From Apiotrichum sp. Y4204 (taxonomy: Eukaryota > Basidiomycota > Tremellomycetes > Trichosporonales > Trichosporonaceae), in NCBI GenBank assembly GCA_025531455.1, contig JAMYHL010000073.1:1-64000 (forward strand): 64,000 bases of DNA, in the 5' to 3' direction. Each line of letters opens with the position of its first letter. Position 1 is the stretch's first letter. Under the pieces are notes generated by a model. That model had not been told where the DNA came from. It did no database searches and saw nothing but the letters and a program-made list of their open reading frames with translations. Below are positions 10,645-22,497 of the stretch, piece after piece. A program made the translations under genes and the position numbers.

Positions 10645-13600
10645 ATTGGACCTGTCCTTCCGCATGCGCCGACTGTGTGATGCCCAATTCACCACCTTTT
10701 ATTCTATCATAAACCCAAAAACTCATGTCCCGCAGCTGGCTTCACGCCGCGCGGTAGTTGTTCATCGCTACACTCAGCATCATTAGCCTGGCATCGGTGT
10801 CTTCACTCCCGGCTACACTCTCTCCCACAGCATCCATCCCATCCCATCCTTTCTATACCTTTTCTGTCATCCAGCTCGGTACTACCTTTTTTTTTTTTTT
10901 TGTTCGCCCATTTCCCCACTCCTTGCTCGTTAGTTTTCGGGTCCTTGTCTCAGCTAGTATCTTGCTGTCGTTACTCCTCCCATTTACTAGTAGTACTCTA
11001 CACACTCACATGTACTGTACCAGTACTAGCTCGGCGCATGCCGCTTGGGGAGCGAGCGGAACGGACGCAACGCAGGACCTTGGCGGAGCTCGGAGTTTGT
11101 GCACAGATCGATACGGCGTCAAACACAGCAGCGCATGTTGTATTGCCGCGCATTCTTCACATTTGACGCGACTCTGGATACCCACACAGCACTAGTCATA
11201 GTCATTAGGACGATTCCAGGATACACACTATGCACGAGTGGCTCAACGCGGAGCGGCCAAAGAATTCGGCAATGGTTCGCTCGCCCTGGTCTAACCACCA
11301 TTACTGTGGTTGGGGTGGACTTGCTCCACCTCTCCGGCCTGCGTCACCTAGGCTCGGAGGTTCTCGGTGTCCGGAATCGTGTGCACCTGACGGTAGACAG
11401 ACGGTGCCTAGCTATCCAGCCTATCGGCGGGGATGAGCGATGCGATGAACGCCGCCAGGAAAAGGTCGTCCAACACCGTCTTCTTCTGGTTTTCTTGCTG
11501 CATCGTAAGACTGCACCGCGGCTGCTCCTTCTCTTCGGCCGACGCTCTGCCTGAAGGTAGGCGGCAGGGTCACGACGGGTGAGGCGTCGGGGTGTCTGAG
11601 TGTTGGGGCGTCCAGGCGTCGGGGCGCTGATGGGCCGTTGTTGGCACTCGGACGCGTCAGTTAGTGGTGGCGCCTCCGTACGGATCCGGAGGGACGCGGA
11701 GAAGGATCAGAGTATCAGAGTACTAGAGTAGAATCTTTGAGACATGTCGTCATTGCCGAGGTGATGTCAGCCGCCGATGCTACAGATCGCCACAGTCCGT
11801 ACTCAACTTGAAGACGCTGACGGTGGGCTGATCCGGGTTGGATATCATGCGCCGACAGCTTGGTAAATGTAGGGTGTCACTACGGTCGACAAATCGTCCT
11901 TCGAGACCGGATCGGCACGCTAACATGCCTTCCCGCGCTGATCCATTGATCCACTGATTTACTGAACGCTGATCGGATTGACCAGGCCCGGGATCCTCAA
12001 TTCTCCTAGTGTGCTGATCAATTTGAATCGTTTGAGCTGCAGTCAACCCAGATCCTCGCGGCCCCAGCCTGTCCGCGTACGGAGTGTTGCCGGGCCGCGC
12101 GACCCGAGACGTTGTGGGATGGTTGAGCCCCTCTTCCTCTGCTTTGCGAAGAGCATTTGCGCGTACTTGGGGGATTCCAAGCGGCCGTCTCCCCAAACCC
12201 GGATCGTGAATCGCGGCGGATCCTATGAACCACCTGCGATGGGCCGCGGCTGGGCCCACTGACAGTCCCAGGATTCCCGCTATTCTAGCTTCGGCCAGCA
12301 CTAGGTTCGGGCTGCCGAGCATGCCAGGCGCGGCTGTTGCGACGGCCGCAGCCAGCAGGTCGTAACAGTTGTGGAAGTCACCCTCGAGTGAGAACCGCTG
12401 CGAGTGGCTCGCGGCTCGTCGAGCCTAACTTACCACGGATCGGAGCATAAACTGCGCTGGGGCAGAAGCACTAGACGTCGTGCGGCAACAGTGAACAGGC
12501 GATATATGATCCGGCGGCCGTTGTCCGCTAGGCTGAGGTGTCATTCACAACGGCGCATCCTTGGGACCGTTTACATTCACACCCCAAGCGATCAGGCGGT
12601 GTGGCGGCCGTAGACGGGCCGGAATCACCGACACAGGAAAGTACGCGATGAATAAGTGTGCGACTGCGGCATGCCTACCATACACGTCCCGGGCAAGTTC
12701 CGCTGTGAGATGTAGGATCATGACCGTTGTCTGTAGCTTCATGTGGCCCCATGGGACTACCGTGCTACCGATCCATGCAATGGGGTCAGTCTGTTTCCCT
12801 TGAATCCCAACCCCCGACAAATCATGATTGGCGTCTATAGCCGTCGCGTCTCGCTGGGTAGTGGGTGACTACCCGTGGCCAAGACCACCCCCCCAGCGTA
12901 AGGACGGCCCTTGTCGTTTGATCGCGTTTGAGGCATGTGGAATCACTACTGGCGACCACAAGGGCAGTCTAGACTGCGCACTTGGCTCGCATACCATCAG
13001 GAGATCAGGAGTGCAGGCACTGCATTCCAGAAGGCAGCTGCGCGGCGCAGCCCATTGGTCGATCGCGTCGTTGACCATCAGACTACTTCTCAACTAGCTC
13101 CTTATGGACCACATGGCCGCATTCCGACCGCTGCGCGCTGCATCCCGACTCGCGATCAATCGGTGTCTAAAGTTGATCGCCGAACGGCACGCTTCTGTCG
13201 GCGTTCGCCTAATTGGCTCATCTCACCGGACAAACTCACAATCTCACCAACATCTGTAAAAAGCAGACGTTACGCGCGGACTTGCAATGAAAAATCATAC
13301 AGAAGAAGATTAGATCGGCCAGTTTGGCCTTTAGGTTCTCGAACGCAACGTGCCCACCACGCAACCCCAACGACCTCCAAGCCCGCCCAACTCTGAGATT
13401 CCCCATGCTCCCGAGTTGTACAAAAAGGTTAGGGACCGAGCGGCCAAGAGCTGTAGTTTCAGCTCCCGATCTGGCTAGCAATCACGCTAGTCACTCGCGG
13501 CGCCGCGCCGTGGACCTTTGAGACGGCCGTGCGGCTGTGCGGCTGCCTGTTCCGGCCGGCAAATTGACTTTTCACCATTGGTAAGACATTGCGAGACATG

Positions 13601-16600
13601 GCGTTGTCGCGGCCTTCGAGCTTCGCGGTGACAAGAGCTTTAGGGTCAACGTGTAAGCAATGTGAATCGCTTGCAGTGGCGCCTCAGCACATTCCAGTGC
13701 TCATTCAGCCGTCGCCTATTGACCCCAGCATGCGCAGCACCTGCCGCTGACGGCCAGAAGCAAGTCACGAGTGGGTTGGTCGACGAGTGGGTCATTCCAG
13801 ATGGGGGAAGAACGACTTGTGCCCTCCGAAGCCCCCCGTTTCATCCATTATCAACAGGACAAGGGCGGGCAGTCACCACTACTGAGCAGTGATTCCTGGG
13901 GTTGTGATAGCGCCACGGATAGACGAAACACCTACGCACTTCATGTAATCCCCCTCTCGTGGTACTGTGGTCACTGCCAAGGGGGAATCAGATAAGGCCG
14001 AACCATGGGTACTTGGTGGTTCTCCGGTACTGCACTGTGCGCAGGTGGGAGCCAAACCGCAGCCTTGAGTTGTTTGGGTCTCAAACGTAGTCCAATACTA
14101 GCCTGATTGCTGGACTTCGCGGAGTAGCAGATGGTGAGCTGATCTGCGGCCCAGATCTTGGGCCAAGCAAAGTAGTACAGTTACCCTGTATTATACTACT
14201 CATTCACGTCCTTTCCACTTTGGGATGATGATGACATGCACATGGCTGGCATGCACTGTCCCTGTCGCTGCGCTCATGCTGATAGAGGGCTAGCGGTAAT
14301 GGTGGTGATGTAGTTGGCGCAAGTGGTGTTGATGGGCCCTCGTTCGAGCGGTCTCGAACTTGAGCCCACCTTTGACTCCATGATAGTCTTGAGTAGCCCT
14401 GCCGGCTCGAGCTCCTTTGCCTTGCTCAGCTACCTTCCAATCTACGTATGCACAACTGGTGGGAAAGGAGCACAGCAGATCTCTATCAGCTTGTATTTAA
14501 CCGCCGCCAATTACACGGCACAGATTGGATGGTGTCGCTATCTCTTGCATGGGTTCGGTAGTGGTGGCCGTGGATCGTGGATGTACAGTAGTTGTCTGTG
14601 GCCCTCGCATATAATCTCTGCCTCACGTCCCGGTCATCATTCCTATCCGCGCTCCGCACGAGACCGAGGGCCGAAACGGGTGCTTGCTTGCTCAAAACCC
14701 TGCGCTTCCGATACCCGGCCCGGAGCGGGCCCGGCCAGTCCCCAGGGACAGTGCCACTGCCCACGCAGCTGCTAGTGGCATCGGCCTTTGGGCGTGTCGG
14801 GGAGCCGAGCCGCAAGGCAAGTCAGTTAGTACTCGAGTAGTGCAGTAAGTGCCTGGCTGCCTAGTTGCACAGTGAATCAGTGCCTAATGAAAATCCAGTC
14901 CAGGCTCCCCTGAGATGGCCCCCATGTCGGTCGGAAGATTGCCACAAGACCGCCACAAGACCCGAGGCCCCCCGCCGAGGCCCAGAAAGACAAGAAAAAA
15001 TAGAGTCCAGAAGGCCAGAACACACGCCGTTAGCGTCATTCCCCTTCCCCCTTCGTCCATGCCTCTCTTCTCGTGCCCTGTGTTTTTGGCCGGTGCACAC
15101 AAACAATAAGCCAACGTCCAACGAAGGGAAGCAAGCGCGCGTCATTGACGATGCGGCGTCGACGGGTCGGTCGCCTGTCGCCCATGGCACAGTGGCAGCG
15201 GATGCAACGGAACAGCGGGGGGTGTATGCATGCATCTGACTCGTATCGTCGTGCTCCTCAGCCCCCTCCCCCCAGGCATGACAGGCACGGTGGATGAGAA
15301 AGATTGTGTATTGTATGTGTCTGAGAGAGACCAGAGGGATCTAGAGGGACATTCAGTGCTCAACAGCAGCGGCACAACAGCAACTGTGACACCAACAGCA
15401 ACACCAGCAGCAACAGCAACAGCAACAGCAACAATCCCCCCATCCCCGCGAGGCCGCGATCCCCCGCGCCAGAACGACGCGGCATCTCAAACACTTGCTC
15501 GACAGTTGCTTCTCCGACTTTTGCAGCGGTCCGCGTCACTACCACACCCGATTAAAGATACCATTTCTGTCCTCTACTCATCATCCAACTCGAGCCGCTC
15601 ACTGCGTGCGTTATCATTGCCTATTCAACACCTCAACTCTCCACTACACACTGGCCACCTCAGCCACATCCGAGAACACCAAAGAGCCGCTCCACACCGG
15701 CGACGCCACTCACGTTCGTCCTTTCACATACACAAATTCATTCGCTCGCTGCCAGAGTGTCTGGTCATTGATATCTGCGTCCTCGACATCTCAACTAGTT
15801 GTCACATCCATCGGCGCACACATATCCATATCTGCCCCGCTCTTCACTACCCTACACTACCCGTCAAACACCTCGATCACTACAATCACTGCCCAACCTT
15901 GCGTTCGCGCCACCACGGCCCCTAGCTGCTCTGTGCGCATCACACGCTTGCGCCATCTATCGCCGACCGCGCCGACCGGCCTCATTGCTTGCTGTCCATT
16001 GCTTCCATATCGAGACGACCGCCACAGTCGTTGCACACATCGCCAAACTTGCCGCTCAGCCCTGGCTGTAAGAAGTGGGCCCCGCTGTTGCCGTCATATT
16101 GCTTCCCCCAGCTATTCCAGACTCGGAACTCTGAGACTGTGGTATGCAGTCGACCTGGTCTGGCCGATCTTGCCAAATAGTCTAGTCGACGACAAACGCA
16201 ATCCGCATAGCGCGCCACGCACCACGCGTTCGTTTTTTTCCTCTGGCAATCGCTTCTCCGACCCACAAACCTTACCTTACATACACACCCCAAACTTTCC
16301 ACTTTGCCACCAGTTTCTACAACAACACACATACATTGCTCTGCACGTCGCCAGTGACCGACGCCATCGCTTACCCCAGGATTTTCTCCTCAGCGCCGTC
16401 AGTGTGTCACCGTCACCTGGATCAGCCGTGAGTTTCCCGACTTATACAAATCGGATCACTGGAGCTCTGAAGCTCCCAGGAGTCACACGTTCGGGCAGCA
16501 CGTTCGGGCAGATCTGTCGTGTCACTTTGCTTGCAGCGTGGTCTGTTACAGTTGCTGTCCCCGACCACACAAGTGACGTCTTGGCAGAACTGCCTTCAAT

Positions 16601-18926
16601 GGATCTCGGACCTCTGGCGTGTCGAGCCCGCTTCCAGGTGCTGTGCAGACGTTGGCTTCTGTGGGCGCCCCACACACACAGTTCCATAACTAGCTATCTG
16701 TCGCCTTGTATCTGGATGGCCCCACGTTGTTGCAGTCGTTGATTCAGAGGCTCGATGCCAACGTGCTGTCGACCTGATAACTCAGCTAATGACTCATTGA
16801 TTGTACGGCTGACCGCGCCCCAGATCTCGAACAGATCAACGTCATCACGAACGAGTTCGAAGGAGAACCAGCGTCGACCGTCGAGCTCCGAACTTGGTCG
16901 CCGAATCGTTCATTACGGATACGTTCCCATTTCGCGTATCGGTGATACTTCCCAGCGCGACTTTTCAAGAACCGCTTGCTTCGATCACGCCGCTTCATTC
17001 CGACTCGCCTGTGAACACCCTTCGGCCCTATCTTAGCCACACAAACGTGCGAATCCCACGTCGGAGTTCAACATCGACCACAGACGTCGCGCTCAGGCTC
17101 GTGCAACGGCCACCGGAACCCCGTGGCCAATCCGTTTGTCTCGTCTCGTTCGTCTACGCATCTCCTGTCTGCGCCCGCGGCTGTCGATCGGCTTGCGGGC
17201 CGCGCCTCGTCAGCAGCAGCAGTAGCAGTGTTGGCGGAGTGCGATTCACGAAGGTTTCTTCGTCGAGACTCGAATAGGCCCCATTCCGATAACAAGTATA
17301 CTCGAGGATTCTGGACGATCCAGTTGGCTCGGCTTGCCGCAGGTGAGTAGCGGGGCTCATCCCCAATTGCCAGATTCCAACATGAAGGGCACACGCGGTC
17401 TTTGATGAGCGGGCCGACATGGGGAGACATGCGGGAGGCTGGAACAGCCGAGACCAGGCGCGGGTCTGGGCCTCCGCATTGATGTGTGAGAGCGTGTACC
17501 CAGAGTTGTGTGGACATTGCAGCTCGAGCGGGGAATATTGAGTCCCGCAAACACCTTGTTGGCTAGAAGGATAGCGCCGGAAACCGTGGGGCTTCTGGCC
17601 ACGGTTTCTGGCTGCCATGCAGGGGAGCGTAGAGAGGGTCGTGTATCCTCATGTCTGCATTCCCCACCACGCCCTTCAGCATGACCTGCAACACGGCCTG
17701 TGCGCCGACGAGCAAACATGTGATGGTCATCCTTGATCCATTGTCGGTGGCTTGCCCAACCCCGTTTCTGCCCTGTCATTCTCTCTCCTCAGGGCACCGG
17801 GGCGTCAATACCAATCCACACTCGACTTCTTGCCGGCTCATTTGACGCTTTACGCCCAGGCTCGTGCACGGGTGGCGGCTACGACGCACAGAGCCGGCTC
17901 AGGCGTGATGAACTGCGTGAGGAGAGGATGTGGATTGCATGGCCGCCGTCGTGCTTGTGGTCCTGGCCCGAGGACCGGAGAATCGAGGGCTGAAGTTGGA
18001 GCGTTAATGTAACCTCCCCTCCACTGTTGGGCATGTTGCATGTCTCAGACCAGCACTGGACAGGCCATCGCCTGGGGTGGCGCTCAACCTCTCCTTGTGT
18101 CTCACCACAAACAATCCATTCCTGTGTCGTGTCCCTTGTCGCCCTCCTGCATACGCTCCCTCGTCAGGCTCGTCCCTCCCGGCATCGTGCATTGAAAGCG
18201 GCCCCCGCGGCACGTTGTGCGCGCCCGTGCGGCCCATGCTTTTTTTCTGCTGCATGCTGTTAATTTTCTCACTCTTGACAAGTGCTCGCGTTGCTCTCTG
18301 ATGTGGATGTGCAGGGGCGGCGGCGGCGCGTGCAGCCGGGTACCCATACACAGGATGCGCCCCCGAGAGGCCATCCACAAAGAGGAGCAACGGGGAAGCA
18401 CAACATGCATCCAACTTCCAGAGTGTGCTGCACGAGCCTCTCCATCTGCCTAGCTCGCCCTTTCTTCGGGCGGCGCTTCCATTCTTCTTCATTCCTTGTC
18501 GTCGAGTCCCTCGTTTCCACACTGCACACGCTCGCTCAGCGTCACTTTCATCCTTCCTCCCGTTTCTCTTTTCCTCTATATTCATTCTCTTCGCTCCTTG
18601 CCTTTGTCTCTCTCTCTCTCTCCCCCTCTCACCAGACGCTTGTCTTTTCGCTCCTCCTGCCTATATATTTACTTCTTCATCGTCTAACGGCAGGTCTCCG
18701 TTGACTAGGACTAGAACTTCCCTGCGATATCCAACGCTCGTTGACGTCCTCGTGTTCCTCTTTTACCGGCAATATTTGTTCACTTGTCACACGCCACCCG
18801 TTGGTGTAACCGACCCTACGGCTTTCGCACACTAGCCAATCTTTTCCGCGGACCATCGCCCGCCCCGTTGACATTCGCACGCCGTTCTCGGTCGCCTCCT
18901 TCTCGTCGACCGCACTTCTTTTCACA
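10645..18926. other. Gene-poor 8.3-kb region
   Basis: No gene could be supported. The stretch includes a run of T at about 10887-10901, several isolated open frames of 100-240 codons without codon bias, and, from about 15.2 to 17.35 kb, a CA/CT-rich plus-strand segment resembling long fungal 5' leaders, with scattered donor-like (GTGAGT at 16429 and 17343) and acceptor-like sites. From 18.48 to 18.93 kb the plus strand is strongly pyrimidine-rich just before a possible start codon at 18927. No long terminal repeats, transposase motifs or tRNA genes were recognised. It could be regulatory, could hold non-coding RNAs, or could be decayed sequence. Confidence 0.4.
18481..18926 (+). promoter_or_regulatory. 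Pyrimidine-rich promoter/5' leader
   Basis: Long CT tracts, including alternating CT at about 18608-18626, run up to an ATG at 18927 in a good context (TTCACAATGG). This composition matches the leaders of the clear genes in the window and is the main support for a transcript starting here. A CTAACGGCAG at about 18684-18693 could be the 3' end of a leader intron. Confidence 0.4.
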
Positions 18927-19273
18927 ATGGCAGGCGCTGGCCACGTCTCGCCCGCAGCAGCGGCTACTCACCCCCACTCACACTCTTCGCCCCTCCACCA
19001 TCTCAACGCCAACCCCCACAGCTTAGCTGGTCGCCAACCGACTCTGGCATCAAGCATGGAAGAACACAGGTGCATGTGCTCGGCCCCAGGGTGCAAGTGC
19101 AAGGTCATGACATATTTGCCTGTGTGCAGTTTGGTAGGTGAGTATAACATCTCGCTGCCGGTGTTGCGGTATAATAACTCTGCCGATTTTTTGTTGTTGA
19201 GCTGACGATCTAGGTTTTACCTTTCATGTTATCAACAAAGCGGACTTACTAACCCACAGTGCATGGCAGGTGA
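18927..19273 (+). CDS. Possible small Cys/His-rich protein
   Basis: Tentative. Exon 18927-19137, a GTGAGT donor at 19138, a CTAACCCACAG acceptor ending at 19259 and a short last exon to the stop at 19273 would encode about 74 residues. The N-terminal half is rich in His, Pro, Ser and Ala; the C-terminal half has a compact cysteine cluster (CMCSAPGCKCK) that could bind metal. No family is recognised. It may instead be the first exon of a longer gene, or a chance frame behind a CT-rich promoter. The support is the leader, the start context and a good intron. Confidence 0.3.
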
Positions 19274-20858
19274 TCACACCCGGTTCTAGGGGACGACCCA
19301 TCGCATGCGTCACATCTTAACAACCTTTCTGGGTCGCGGTCCCGACTGCCCCTTACAGTGGTGGCCTCTGCGCGCCCAGTGCATTGCGTGATTGCTCACG
19401 ATGTGCCGTCGCTGGCGACCCCAAAACAGCGCCCCAGCGCTCGATACAGCCTCACCTCATCTCATGACTGAACACATACCGTACCAACTGTCGCTCGTCG
19501 CATCACGTCTCTCCATCGCCAATCTCGGCTCACCACTCCCCGTCACGTTCATCCATGGCCCATACGCCCGACCCCCACCCCCCGCCAACGCCGCATTCTC
19601 GCCCCGGTGGCGCATACCAAGCCTAACTAGGCCGTGCCTGTTAACCTGCATATATTATCTCTCGTTCGGGATGCACCTGTTATACAGTACAGTTATACAC
19701 TCTGCAGAAAGTACACAATACTTGGTTTGACTTCGGAAAGCCTTGACCAGGTGAGCGGCTCAAATGTCGCGTCTGGTTGGCACCGTGGCATCAGTCCGGC
19801 TCACGCGACTGGCCCTGGCGACATGCGTTAGACCGTTAGCTACGTTAGCTTTTCGGCAGCATCTGATACACGGGGCTCGAGCACAGGTAGGTTCCCTATG
19901 ATGATACCTATTGTGCAGAAGCCTGATATTGGCCGACAAGAACCTATTCGGGGTCGACTGTAGCGATCGCAGTGGTGCTGTGGTCTGTGCCGGGGTCCGG
20001 GATGGACAGTGTGGCTTGATAGCCAACGATCCAGACTCGCCCGCGTTAGCCGCGTTTCACATTCCGTCACGTACGTCGCTCATGCGATCATGCGCTCACA
20101 AATCACAGTTGTCGACCCATTCCAACGTTCCAGAATTCCAGACAGACCATGTGCAATCCGGCCATGGGCAGCCATGTCCCGGGATCCCACAGCCATGGCC
20201 CCAGCCATGCCCAGCCATGCCGCGGCACCCCGGCGTGCTGCGCATTTCGACGATCAATGATCAGCAGCCGGGCGATCAGAACAAGATCAATTTCACTCGG
20301 CCAATCAGCGCATCACCCCAGGGGATGGGGGGCGAGAGTGGGGGGCCAAGCGCTGAGGTTCCGATATCCACGGGCTGGTGTGCAGGTGCGTTCTGTGCTG
20401 CGCTGTGTCATGTGTCATCCTTTGACAGCACACCAGGGGAGACGTGTGAACCAGTCTGATCAGCCGCTAGCACTAGCGCGGGGCACGGATGCGTTCAATG
20501 CGTGAGCTGTGTGAGCAACAAGTGTCGAGTGTCCTCGATGTCCTCAAATGTGAGCGGCAATGCAGATGAATCGGTAGCTCCAACGGTGATTGCCGCGGGC
20601 CGCGGACGCGAGGACACTCGTCGTGCCCGTCGTGCACCGCTTCACATGCCACCATGCCCTGTGTCAGAGATGTTTCGACGAGTGCGAGACGCAACCTGAG
20701 TGAATAGGACGACGGAGAGGACGCGTAAACTGCACACTCGTCGTGAGGCAAGTATTCGCAGCCGGCACTGATGGTGTCGCCGTCGAGAACGCATGATGAA
20801 CCTGCATATCCTAGTACAATGCAACCGAACCGGAATCTCCACCATCTCGTCAGTGCTA
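19274..20858. other. Intergenic, no supported gene
   Basis: Nothing coding could be supported. The interval holds a short CAGCCATG direct-repeat array (listed separately) and ends in the 3' flank of the Nop6-like gene. Confidence 0.5.
20161..20219. repeat. CAGCCATG direct-repeat array
   Basis: Four perfect 8-base copies lie at 20169, 20190, 20202 and 20212, with a partial GCCATG at 20161. Spacing is irregular (21, 12 and 10 bases), so this is not a simple slippage array. Confidence 0.8.
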
Positions 20859-21865
20859 CTACTTGCCCACTGGCATGGCATTCGCGCCTGTTGGCTCCCA
20901 CCGCTTGCGCGACGGTGCGTCTGTTCGCCTGTCGCCGCGTTTGTCGCCCTGCGAGTCAGCATCTGCGCCGGCTAGCGTATCCCGTCCAATTGCACTCACA
21001 GTCTTCGCCTTGACGCGCCGCCCGTTACGCATCCTGTATCCGTCCGCCGACTCTTCCTGTGGGGCAGGCTCGGGCTCGGGAACAGCCGTGCCGTTTTTGG
21101 CCGCCTCCTCTGCCAGCCGTTCCGCCCGCTTCTCGCGCTGTCCGCCGACACGTGTGTTCCGCTCCGCAATCTTGCTCTTGCGCGCGTCCGACTTGCCGCC
21201 TCCACCGGCCGTCAACTCGACATTGATCCGGCGCTGGTTCAGGATCGTGTGATGCAGAAGTAGGCACGCCTGCATCTCCGCGCTTGTTGCAAGTTCGACG
21301 AATGCAATGCCGCGCGACTTTGGTGGCGCTTTTGATCCTGGGGCGGGTTTCTCGGTCAGTAGGCGGACGGCGGGTGTCCGGCCTGCGCAAGTTAGAACAG
21401 AGACAGACGGATTAGCTCACCAGCTGCCTCAGCAAAGTGCTTCGCCACGTCCTCGCGTGTCGATTTGTATCCCAGGTTACCTGCCATCAGCAGCGTCCAC
21501 AGGAGGGCAAAGGCAAAAAGCTTGAACATACCAATAAAGAGAATGAAGCGCTGCTTGACATCCTTCTTTGTCTTCTTCTCACCCTCCTCATCCTCGTCCC
21601 ACGCGGTCTTGGCCTTGTTCTTGCCCTTAGCCTTGGCCTTGGGTGCCTCCTCATCGCCCTGGTCGTCCTCCGCACGCTTCCGCTTTTTCCCTTTACTCTC
21701 GCCCTTTGTTGCTGTCAAGCTGGCGTCCTCCTCACCCTCCTCACCGCCCTCTTCGAGATCCGCGTCCGGCACGTCCTGCGGCTCCTCGACGCCGCGCTTC
21801 TTGGCCTTCTGTTTCGCGCGGAACGCTGCCGCCTTCTGCTGCTTTTTCGTGAGGTTTTCGGACAT
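20859..21865 (-). CDS. NOP6: Nop6-like nucleolar RRM protein
   Basis: Minus-strand exons 21865-21532, 21480-21421 and 21382-20859 (introns 51 and 38 nt) give 305 residues. A Lys/Glu-rich, nuclear-localising N-terminus leads into a single RRM at about 106-190: RFILFIGNLGY (RNP2) and SRGIAFVELAT (RNP1), the latter two strands split by both introns. It is followed by the highly conserved block NQRRINVELTAGGGGKSDAR and a basic coiled tail with KIAERNTR. That block after the RRM is characteristic of yeast Nop6, a nucleolar protein that binds pre-ribosomal RNA and helps early 40S subunit assembly. It lies upstream of the E2 gene's 3' end, on the same strand, with its own promoter. The symbol is by similarity. 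Confidence 0.85.
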
Positions 21866-22497
21866 GGTGAGACGATCAATGGACCAGCGGTGTTGGCACT
21901 GACGAGACGGTCGCGAAGTTGTTGATGGCGTGAATGGAGAGAGACCATGTACCCAAACCTTTTGTGTATGTGCGCCTGACGCCTGGACCAGCTGGACCAG
22001 CTGGACTTGAACTTTTTTCGTGTGTGTGGCAAACTCGGCACGTGAGCCGGCGGAGGTATTTAAGTACTTTGTGTTGACAAGGAAGGCTCGGAGACATTAC
22101 ATCATTGCGCTCTCAGATCTCAGACCGCGCGGGGGCGGAGAACTCTGTGAGCTCTGCGCGCTCCGCTCAGCACCTTTGTTTGTACATGTATTGCCCCGAC
22201 ATTGCCTTCACCGAAACATCCGACCATCCGGAACACACGGAAATCCAGAAGGCCAGAAAGGCCAGAAAGGTGATCAGGACCGGGGAACCGGTATATCACC
22301 GATACGCCAACCGCGGAACAGCTAACGGCAGGGGGGCGCGGTGCAACGTGCAAGCCTGAGGGTCCTTGTCTCCGACGGTGACAGCATGCACCACTTGCTC
22401 CCTCCCGCTCTTCCGCTGGATATTGACAAGCATACATGTGTACTGTACATCTATGGCGGCTTCTGGTTTCATTGGGGCCCATGCAATCGCCTGTCGT
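21866..22497. other. Promoter of the Nop6-like gene and 3' flank of the E2 gene
   Basis: The interval is 632 bases between two minus-strand genes. A short direct repeat (GGACCAGCT, two copies) lies near 21987-22004. No further gene is seen. Confidence 0.5.

Noticed and set aside
15495..16742. 415-codon plus-strand open frame
   Set aside because: The translation is a low-complexity mix of Ser, Thr, His, Arg and Cys from CA/CT-rich DNA, without codon bias or any domain; it looks like leader or intergenic sequence.
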